From: Acidimicrobiales bacterium
Lineage (GTDB): Bacteria > Actinomycetota > Acidimicrobiia > Acidimicrobiales > Iamiaceae
DNA: 64,000 nucleotides
NCBI GenBank assembly: GCA_030447445.1
Contig: JAUJOW010000008.1
Span: 55,546 to 119,545 of the forward strand
Direction: 5' to 3'
A program made the translations under genes and the position numbers. The notes below the pieces were generated by a model, which saw only the letters and a list, made by a program, of their open reading frames with translations, had not been told where the DNA came from and searched no databases. Positions 58,804-64,000 of the stretch are shown here, piece after piece; position 1 is the stretch's first letter, and each line of letters starts with the position of its first letter.

Positions 58804-59286
58804 CTACTCGGAGCCCTTGGCGCCGCGGACCATGGCCCGCCGCGCTTCCCGGTCAGCCTCCCTCTGGGCGATCACCTGGCGCTTGTCGTACTGGCGCCGG
58901 CCCCGTCCGAGACCCAGCTCCAGCTTGCAGCGACCGTCGGAGAAGTACAGCGACAGGAGCACGAGGGTCAGCCGCTCCTGGTCGAGCCGAGCCCGCAGCG
59001 CGTCGATCTGCTTGCGGTGCAGGAGCAGCTTGCGATCCCGGTCGAGAACGTGGCCGCCCTGCACGGCGGCGTGGGAGTAGGGGGCGATGTGCAACCCGAC
59101 CAGCCACACCTCGTTGCCGATCAGCCGGGCGTAGGCATCGGACAGCTGCACCTTCGACTCCCGCAGCGACTTCACCTCGCTGCCTCGCAGCACCAGGCCG
59201 CACTCCCAGGTGTCGAGGATGTCGTAGTCGCGCCGGGCCCGGCGGTTGGTGGCCACCACGCCGGTGGGGCGGCCCTTGGGGCTCAC
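58804..59286 (-). CDS. smpB: tmRNA-binding protein SmpB
   Basis: 160-residue partner of tmRNA. Core motifs: NRRARRDYDILDTWECGLVLRGSEVKSLRE, AYARLIGNEVWLVGLHIAPYS and the RNA-binding basic region RKLLLHRKQIDAL (in blocks), with a long Arg-rich C-terminal tail. GTG 59286 overlaps the tam stop (GTGA) and is preferred over an in-frame ATG at 59298. ssrA follows 85 bp downstream, so the two trans-translation components are genetically linked here. Confidence 0.95.
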   Translation of the reverse strand: MSPKGRPTGVVATNRRARRDYDILDTWECGLVLRGSEVKSLRESKVQLSDAYARLIGNEVWLVGLHIAPYSHAAVQGGHVLDRDRKLLLHRKQIDALRARLDQERLTLVLLSLYFSDGRCKLELGLGRGRRQYDKRQVIAQREADREARRAMVRGAKGSE

Positions 59287-60071
59287 CGCCGGCCCCACAG
59301 GAGGATGCGCTTGAACGGGTAGAAGAACGGCCGCCGGTCACCCAGCTCGGCGACGAGGCGGTCCCGATAGGTGGCCACGAAGCGCTCGTACAGGTCGGGG
59401 CCGAAGTGGGCGGCCATGCGGGTGAGCGACGTGCCCTTCGTCCACTCCACCACCTCCTCGGTGGACCGGAGGACGTGGCCGTAGACTTGGAGGCGGACGT
59501 GCTGTTCGGCGAAGCCGAGCTCGTGCAGCACCTCGGCGTACCGGACAGGGGTGAGCACGGAGCGCACCGGGTCGGTCGGGGGTGGGCCGTCGCCGGCATC
59601 GACGAACGGCGCCTCGGCGGCCACCTCGTCGATGAGCCGGTGCGACGGGTGGTCGGGGTTGGCGGGCACCTGCACCGCCAGCTGACCGCCAGGGCCGAGC
59701 AGCTCGGCCCAGCCGCCGAGCACCGTCTCGTGGTCGGGCAACCACTGCAGGGCGGCGTTGGAGAAGACCACGTCGACCGGTCCGTCGACGGTGCCGTCGA
59801 GGGCGCCGATGTCGGCCTCGACGAAGCGGAGGTGGCCAGCGGCGACCGCGGCCGCCCGCTCGAGCATGGCCGGCGACGCGTCGACGCCCACGGTGTCGGC
59901 GGCGTCGAGACGCTCGTGCAGCACCCGGGTGAGCCGGCCGGTGCCACACCCGAGATCGACCACCCGGCGGTGCCCGTGGCTCTGCACGAGGGCGAGGAGG
60001 TCGTGGAAGGGAGCGGTCCGCTCGGCCTTGAAGCGGTCGTACTGGTCGGGCTCCCAGGCATCGGCAGGCAT
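59283..60071 (-). CDS. tam: Trans-aconitate 2-methyltransferase-like SAM methyltransferase
   Basis: 262-residue class I SAM methyltransferase. Motif I VVDLGCGTGRLTRVL, motif II VGVDASPAML, and the Tam-like FSNAALQWLPDHE and QVPANPDHPSH blocks are present, as is ELGDRRPFFYPFKRILLWG at the end. These are characteristic of Tam, which detoxifies trans-aconitate by mono-methyl esterification. Other small-acid substrates are possible. Start ATG 60071, with a TAGAAG -10-like element 7 nt upstream; stop overlaps smpB. Confidence 0.8.
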   Translation of the reverse strand: MPADAWEPDQYDRFKAERTAPFHDLLALVQSHGHRRVVDLGCGTGRLTRVLHERLDAADTVGVDASPAMLERAAAVAAGHLRFVEADIGALDGTVDGPVDVVFSNAALQWLPDHETVLGGWAELLGPGGQLAVQVPANPDHPSHRLIDEVAAEAPFVDAGDGPPPTDPVRSVLTPVRYAEVLHELGFAEQHVRLQVYGHVLRSTEEVVEWTKGTSLTRMAAHFGPDLYERFVATYRDRLVAELGDRRPFFYPFKRILLWGRR

Positions 60072-60078
60072 AGGTCAG

Positions 60079-60088
60079 CTTCTAGCCT
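60079..60088. promoter_or_regulatory. Overlapping divergent -10 elements (TAGAAG minus, TAGCCT plus)
   Basis: In the 25-bp gap between tam and mec, TAGAAG (minus, 60079-60084) lies 7 nt from the tam ATG and TAGCCT (plus, 60083-60088) 8 nt from the mec GTG. The two hexamers share two bases, so initiation in one direction should exclude the other. Confidence 0.4.
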
Positions 60089-60096
60089 GGCCGGCC

Positions 60097-60513
60097 GTGC
60101 TGCGCATCCACGCCGGGGCCTACGCGGCCATGATCGGTCACGCCTACGACGGCTTCCCCGACGAGGCCTGCGGGCTGCTGGGCGGCCACCTCACCCGGGG
60201 CAGCGTCGACGTCTTCGTCGCCTGCCGCAACGTCGACGCCTCCAGCCGGACCTACTCGATCGGTCCCGACGGCTGGGCCGACGCCGACCGGCTCCTCGAC
60301 CCGCTCGGCCTCGAGGTGGTCGGCGTCATGCACACCCACACCCACACCGACGCCTACCCGTCGCCCACCGACGTCGACAAGGCCGACAACCCTCTCCTCG
60401 CCGGTTGGCACTACGTCATCGTGTCGCTCCGGGACGAGGCACCGGTCCTGCGTTCCTACGTCATCGACGACCGGAACATCGCCGAGGAGGCGGTTGTTCT
60501 CACCGGTCGGTAG
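60097..60513 (+). CDS. mec: Mec-like JAMM metallopeptidase
   Basis: 138-residue M67/JAB-domain zinc peptidase. The JAMM motif is MHTHTHTDAYPSPTDVD, which fits HxH-x7-S-x2-D, with the upstream Glu in DEACGLLGG. In mycobacteria Mec releases newly made cysteine from the sulfur-carrier CysO. The gene precedes cysM as in mycobacteria, but cysO, normally between them, is absent here. GTG 60097 follows TAGCCT by 8 nt. Confidence 0.87.
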   Translation: MLRIHAGAYAAMIGHAYDGFPDEACGLLGGHLTRGSVDVFVACRNVDASSRTYSIGPDGWADADRLLDPLGLEVVGVMHTHTHTDAYPSPTDVDKADNPLLAGWHYVIVSLRDEAPVLRSYVIDDRNIAEEAVVLTGR

Positions 60514-60517
60514 AATC

Positions 60518-60534
60518 CTTACTTCCCTAGTCGG
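60518..60534. promoter_or_regulatory. Rrf2/IscR-type operator candidate CTTACT-N5-AGTCGG
   Basis: The 6-5-6 layout and the right half-site AGTCGG match the type 1 IscR pattern YYGACT-N5-AGTCRR; the left half deviates by one base (CTTACT). It lies just before cysM in an AT-richer patch and could control cysteine synthesis through an Rrf2 regulator. Confidence 0.4.
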
Positions 60535-60550
60535 CTTTCCGGATGGCGCC

Positions 60551-61498
60551 GTGGCGGTCCATGACAGCGTGCTCGACCTGATCGGCAACACGCCGATGGT
60601 CGACATCAGCAAGCTGAGCCCGAACCCCCGCGTCCGCATCGTCGCCAAGCTCGAGGGTCAGAACCCCGGGGGGTCGGTGAAGGACCGGGCCGCCAAGTAC
60701 ATGGTCGAGGACGCCGAGAAGAACGGCATCCTCGAACCCGGCGCCACCGTGCTCGAGTCCTCCTCGGGGAACACCGGCATCGCGCTGGCGATGATCTGTC
60801 GCATGCGGGGCTACCGGTTCAAGGTGCTGCTGCCCGAGAACGTGTCGATCGAGCGCCGCCAGTCGCTCGAGGTGTGGGGGGCCGAGATCATCGACTCCCC
60901 GGCCAGCGAAGGGTCCAACGGGGCCATGCGCCGGGCCCAGGACATGGCCGCCGAGCACCCCGACTGGTTCTTCCCGTTCCAGTACGGCAACGCCGCCAAC
61001 CCCAAGGCCCACTACGAGGGCACCGGCCCCGAGATCTGGCGGGACTGCCCGGAGATCACCCACTTCGTGGCCGGGCTCGGCACCGCCGGCACCCTGATGG
61101 GCGTGGGCCGCTACCTGAAGGAGCAGCGCCCCGACATCAAGCTCTGGGCCATCGAGCCGCCGGCCGGAGAGATGGTCGACGGGTTGAAGAACATCGACGA
61201 GGGCTTCGTCCCGCCCGTGTTCGTCAACGGCGACGGCTTCGAGCTGCTCGACCGGCGGCTGATCGTGCGACCCCGGGAGTCGATCGAGTGGACCCGGCGG
61301 CTCACCGAGGTCGGCGTGTTCGCCGGCATCTCCTCGGGCGCCATCATGGCCGCCGCCGCCCGCTGCGCCGAGGAGATCGACGAGGGCGTCATCGTCACCA
61401 TCGTGTGCGACAGCGGCTGGAAGTACCTCAGCACCGGCGCCTGGACCGCCGACCTCGACGAGGTCGAGGCCCGAGCCAAGCGCATCATCTACTTCTAG
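60551..61498 (+). CDS. cysM: Cysteine synthase (CysM-type)
   Basis: 315-residue PLP enzyme. The PLP Lys lies in QNPGGSVKDRAA, the phosphate-binding loop is SSSGNTGIALA and the second glycine loop is VAGLGTAGTLMGVG. Next to mec it corresponds to mycobacterial CysM, which uses O-phosphoserine and thiocarboxylated CysO. With cysO missing here, sulfide or an unlinked carrier may be the sulfur donor. GTG 60551 is the first usable start after the operator-like sequence. Confidence 0.92.
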   Translation: MAVHDSVLDLIGNTPMVDISKLSPNPRVRIVAKLEGQNPGGSVKDRAAKYMVEDAEKNGILEPGATVLESSSGNTGIALAMICRMRGYRFKVLLPENVSIERRQSLEVWGAEIIDSPASEGSNGAMRRAQDMAAEHPDWFFPFQYGNAANPKAHYEGTGPEIWRDCPEITHFVAGLGTAGTLMGVGRYLKEQRPDIKLWAIEPPAGEMVDGLKNIDEGFVPPVFVNGDGFELLDRRLIVRPRESIEWTRRLTEVGVFAGISSGAIMAAAARCAEEIDEGVIVTIVCDSGWKYLSTGAWTADLDEVEARAKRIIYF

Positions 61499-61541
61499 GC
61501 CGGTTCGCCGAGGCGGTGGCGATCGCCGTGGTCGGTGAACC

Positions 61542-61618
61542 CGAGGGCCCCGACCCTCCGTTGCCGTGGTCGGGTCGACCCGAGGGCTCGCACCCTCGGT
61601 TTCCGAGGGCCCCGGCCC
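61542..61618. repeat. 77-bp intergenic repeat, left copy
   Basis: Matches 62875-62951 at 66 of 77 positions without gaps. It contains the hairpin CCCTCGG-TTT-CCGAGGG and a partial internal duplication (unit of about 38-39 bp beginning GCCGTGGTCGG). The 220-bp gap between cysM and the UPF0158 fusion holds nothing else recognisable. Confidence 0.85.
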
Positions 61619-61718
61619 ACAGCGTGGGCTCGCCGGTGGGCGAAATCGCATTGCGGGGCCATTCGAGGGAGCAACGATCTCCCGGGCGGAGGACGAGCGG
61701 CTCTGGTAGCAAGATCCC

Positions 61719-62495
61719 ATGCTCGAGCTCGAGGCGCTGGACCTCGACGACCTCTGCACGGCACTCGAGGACAACTCGTATGAGCATTCGTGGTGGTTCG
61801 ACCCTCGCTCCGGGGTGGTGCGCCTCCACGTGCCCGATGTCCACGACACCGATGGCGAGGACCTCCACGAAGCAGGGCTCGTGCGCATCGACCCCGTGCC
61901 GTCCAACGAGGCGTACGCCGACATGGAGGCCTTCGTGGCCCGGCTCGCCGACCGACGGGTGGCCGGGCGGCTCGAGCGGGCGCTCGGGGGGCGTGGCCCC
62001 TTCCGGCGGTTCAAGGATGAGCTGTACGACCATCCCGAGCTCCAACAGCAGTGGTATGCCTTCAAGGAGGCGCGCCTGCGACGTCGGGCGATCGAATGGC
62101 TGGCCGAGCTGGGTCTCGTCGCTGAGGGGGAGGCGCGACGGGCCATAGCCGAGCACGAACAGCCGTCAGCGGTGCACACCCACGGCAGCTCGCTGGCCGC
62201 TCGAGTGGCTGGAGACCTGCGGGAGCTCTACGCCGACCGACTGGTCGACGTGCTCGTGTTCGGCTCCTGGGCCCGTGGCGAGGCCGACGAGGAGTCCGAC
62301 CTCGACCTGCTCGTGGTGCTCGACGAGCTTGCTTCGCCGTGGGACGAGCTTCGCCACATGGACGAGTTGCTGTGGCGCCACACCGAGGAGAGCGGGATCG
62401 TCCTCTCCGCCCTCCCGGTGAGCCGGGCGGAGCTGGCGCGGCCGTCCTCGCCGGTGCTCCTGAGAGCGACCGCCGAGGCGGTTCCGGTCGGGTGA
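61719..62495 (+). CDS. UPF0158-nucleotidyltransferase fusion (MNT-type, antitoxin-like)
   Basis: 258 residues. Residues 1-140 match UPF0158: SWWFDPRSGVVRLHV, SNEAYADMEAFVARLADRRV, GRGPFRRFKDELYDHPELQQQWYAFKEARLRRRAIEWL (in blocks). Residues about 175-258 are a minimal nucleotidyltransferase with GSWARGEADEESDLDLLV, the GSxxRGxxxxxSDxDL signature. MNT proteins pair with HEPN toxins and in characterised systems modify the HEPN partner. An HEPN gene follows by GTGA overlap. The UPF0158 domain fused in front is unusual; it may add a binding or sensing function. Confidence 0.82.
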   Translation: MLELEALDLDDLCTALEDNSYEHSWWFDPRSGVVRLHVPDVHDTDGEDLHEAGLVRIDPVPSNEAYADMEAFVARLADRRVAGRLERALGGRGPFRRFKDELYDHPELQQQWYAFKEARLRRRAIEWLAELGLVAEGEARRAIAEHEQPSAVHTHGSSLAARVAGDLRELYADRLVDVLVFGSWARGEADEESDLDLLVVLDELASPWDELRHMDELLWRHTEESGIVLSALPVSRAELARPSSPVLLRATAEAVPVG

Positions 62496-62857
62496 GGAAG
62501 GGCGGCCTCCTGGCTCGGAGCCGTCAGGAACTTGCCGCCGCCCGCCTTCTCGTCCAGGGTGGCTTTGCCGCCCAGGGCATCTCACGCTCGTACTACGCAG
62601 CCTTCTACGCCGCCGAGGTCGCCCAGCTCGAACTGGGCAAAACCCGTTCGAAGCATTCGGGGGTGATCTCCGCGTTCATCCGGATCCGGGGTCTCGACGA
62701 GCGCACCGGCCGGCTGCTGCGCTCGCTCTTCGACCGTCGAGGCCAGGCCGACTACTCGATGGACCCGGTGCCCACAGAAGAGGGAGTCCGGGCGATCGAG
62801 GATGCTACGGCCGTCCTCGACGCTGTCGAGCAGTGGCTCGCCGAGCAGTCGGGGTAG
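62492..62857 (+). CDS. HEPN-domain protein (UPF0332-like, toxin candidate)
   Basis: 121-residue helical protein. ISRSYYAAFYAAEVAQLELG and RSKHSGVISAFIRIRGLDE are the UPF0332/HEPN core. The R-x-x-H in TRSKHSG is shorter than the classical HEPN RNase motif Rx4-6H, so RNase activity is uncertain. GTG 62492 overlaps the nucleotidyltransferase stop. Together they form a two-gene toxin-antitoxin-like module in the slot between cysM and murI, where mycobacteria carry a rhomboid gene. Confidence 0.8.
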   Translation: MRKGGLLARSRQELAAARLLVQGGFAAQGISRSYYAAFYAAEVAQLELGKTRSKHSGVISAFIRIRGLDERTGRLLRSLFDRRGQADYSMDPVPTEEGVRAIEDATAVLDAVEQWLAEQSG

Positions 62858-62874
62858 CTCGAACCCTCGGTTTC

Positions 62875-62951
62875 CGAGGGCCCCGATCCGCGGTTGCCGT
62901 GGCCGGGTCGACGCATGGGCTCGGACCCTCGGCTTCCGAGGGTCCCGACCC
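62875..62951. repeat. 77-bp intergenic repeat, right copy
   Basis: Direct-orientation partner of 61542-61618. It carries CCCTCGGCTTCCGAGGG at its right end, and another such hairpin (CCCTCGGTTTCCGAGGG, from 62864) overlaps its left edge. It begins 18 bp after the HEPN stop and ends 47 bp before murI. Confidence 0.85.
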
Positions 62952-62985
62952 GTCCGTGTGGCGCTCACCCCTGCCGGAGGGCACC

Positions 62986-62991
62986 TACCCT
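62986..62991 (+). promoter_or_regulatory. -10 hexamer TACCCT for murI
   Basis: TACCCT ends 7 nt before GTG 62999; leaderless-type spacing. It shows that murI has its own promoter downstream of the inserted module. Confidence 0.45.
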
Positions 62992-62998
62992 GGCAGGC

Positions 62999-63853
62999 GT
63001 GGCGAGCGGTCCCGGGGACGAGCGGGCGATCGGCATGTTCGACAGCGGTTTCGGTGGGCTGACGGTGGCCCGGGCCGTCATCGACCTGCTGCCCGACGAA
63101 CACCTCGTCTACGTCGGCGATACCGGTCGGTACCCGTACGGTCCACGGCCCCAGGGCCAGGTCCGGGACCTCGCCCACCAGATCGCCGGGTTCCTCGTCG
63201 ACACGCATGACGTGAAGCTGGTGATCGTCGCCTGCAACACCGCCTCGGCGGCGGCACTGGGCTCGCTGCAAGCCGAGCTGGCGGTCCCTGTCCTGGGCGT
63301 GATCGAGCCCGGCGTCCGCTCCCTCGTCGCCGCCACCCGGGCCGGTCGGGTCGGGGTGATCGGCACGGTCGGCACCATCGCCTCGGGCGCCTACCAGCGG
63401 GCCGTGGCCGACACCGGTGCCCCCGTCGAGCTGACCTGTGCCGCCTGCCCCGGCTTCGTCGAGTTCGTCGAGCGCGACGACACCGGGAGCGACCAGGTGC
63501 ACGTGCTGGCCGAGCGGCTGCTGGCCCCCGTCGTCGAGGCGAAGGTCGACACCCTGCTGCTCGGCTGCACCCACTACCCCTACCTGGCCCGGACCATCGC
63601 CGACGTGATGGGGCGCGACGTGGTGCTCGTCTCCTCGGCCGACGAGACCGCCTTCGAGGTCCGCGCTGCGCTGCTCGGCGAGGACGCAGGAGCAGACGAT
63701 GCCGGCGGTGGTGGCGTCGGCCGGCGGGTCCCCGGCCGCGGGCCGGCCCGCCACCGGTTCCTGTCCTCGGGCGACGTCGACTGGTTTCGGCGGCTGGGGT
63801 CCCGGCTGCTCGGGCCCGAGCTCGACACCGTCGAGCGCACCCCGTGGGCCTGA
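62999..63853 (+). CDS. murI: Glutamate racemase
   Basis: 284-residue cytosolic racemase making D-glutamate for peptidoglycan. Motifs: IGMFDSGFGGLTVARA (start), first catalytic Cys in VACNTASAAAL, second in LLGCTHYPYL, and the acidic/His residues around them. The C-terminus carries an extra Gly-rich insertion (ADDAGGGGVGRR). Start GTG 62999 follows a -10-like hexamer. It overlaps the following MBL-fold gene by 10 bp, as in other actinobacteria. Confidence 0.95.
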   Translation: MASGPGDERAIGMFDSGFGGLTVARAVIDLLPDEHLVYVGDTGRYPYGPRPQGQVRDLAHQIAGFLVDTHDVKLVIVACNTASAAALGSLQAELAVPVLGVIEPGVRSLVAATRAGRVGVIGTVGTIASGAYQRAVADTGAPVELTCAACPGFVEFVERDDTGSDQVHVLAERLLAPVVEAKVDTLLLGCTHYPYLARTIADVMGRDVVLVSSADETAFEVRAALLGEDAGADDAGGGGVGRRVPGRGPARHRFLSSGDVDWFRRLGSRLLGPELDTVERTPWA

Positions 63854-64000
63854 CCCTCACCATCCTGGGCTGCGACGGCACCTACGCCGGGCCGGACGGG
63901 GCGTGCAGCGGCTACCTCGTGCGCAGCGCCACCACCTCGGTGTGGATCGACGCCGGCTCGGGCACCCTCTCCGCCCTCCAGCGCCACATCGCCCTGGCCG
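63844..64000 (+). CDS. MBL-fold hydrolase, N-terminal part (3' end outside window)
   Basis: Frame open to the window end. The visible 52 residues (GLTLTILGCDGTYAGPDGACSGYLV..., then VWIDAGSGTLSAL) match the first beta-strands of RNase Z-like metallo-beta-lactamase proteins; in mycobacteria the gene after murI (Rv1339 position) encodes an MBL-fold cyclic-nucleotide phosphodiesterase. The His-rich metal motif lies beyond the edge. GTG 63844 is chosen; it overlaps murI by 10 bp. Confidence 0.75.
   Translation, partial: MGLTLTILGCDGTYAGPDGACSGYLVRSATTSVWIDAGSGTLSALQRHIALA

Noticed and set aside
61500..62960. CRISPR array at the 61.5/62.9-kb repeats
   Set aside because: Only two 77-bp copies 1.3 kb apart with genes between them, no regular spacers and no cas genes.

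Overview
This is a very GC-rich (roughly 70%) and gene-dense actinobacterial chromosome segment, most likely from class Acidimicrobiia. The pointers are a heterodimeric lycopene cyclase (CrtYc/CrtYd), DUF3499-ManB-Trm112-SIS isomerase-AhcY order, DUF5719, an F420-type luciferase-like oxidoreductase, CarD, a Mec/CysM pair beside MurI, many GTG starts, and 4-bp ATGA/GTGA stop/start overlaps. The assignment rests on gene content and order only.

Layout. 0-2.6 kb: carotenoid genes (crtI end, crtB, crtZ, crtYd, crtYc) for beta-carotene/zeaxanthin. 2.7-9.5 kb: SpoIID-like lipoprotein, a small conserved protein, a large membrane glycosyltransferase, DUF5719 and a thioredoxin-like protein, closed by a four-hairpin intergenic block. 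9.7-24 kb: ftsH, DUF3499, CPBP protease, two large envelope-glycan proteins, manB, Trm112, SIS isomerase, a lipoprotein, a thioesterase, an LLM oxidoreductase with a KstR-like operator, ahcY and an SDR. 24-38.5 kb: YczE-like protein, CDF transporter, comF, hpf, a NarL-type regulator, secA, an asymmetric heterodimeric ABC exporter, prfB, a PH-domain-like protein, ftsE, ftsX and a DtxR regulator. 38.7-45.5 kb: P450, Ltp2-like thiolase and DUF35 protein (steroid/lipid type), carD, acyl desaturase and lon.

45.6-58.3 kb is the accessory and most unusual part. It holds a MarR regulator and a SAM methyltransferase with an in-frame TGA followed by a SECIS-like hairpin (candidate selenoprotein). The methyltransferase is coupled by an ATGA overlap to the first of four CooC-type ATPases. 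An opposing long transcription unit encodes a peptide/nickel-family ABC transporter with two Tat-type lipoprotein binding proteins, an FmdE-family protein, two small regulators and three more CooC-type ATPases. Together these look like an uptake, delivery and nucleotide-driven metal insertion system whose client enzyme is outside the window.

58.3-64 kb: tmRNA (ssrA), smpB, a Tam-like methyltransferase, then mec, cysM, murI and an MBL-fold gene. A UPF0158-nucleotidyltransferase fusion plus HEPN protein is inserted between cysM and murI and is flanked by two 77-bp direct repeats.

Sequence quality. Several genes, including the essential secA and prfB, are broken by single-base indels, mostly in short G/C runs. 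carD carries a 53-bp tandem duplication and cooC1 seems to lack about 53 nt. Undoing these changes restores whole proteins with exact 4-bp junctions, so most look like sequencing or assembly errors. A recurrent TANNNT hexamer 6-10 nt before the start codon suggests many mRNAs are leaderless.
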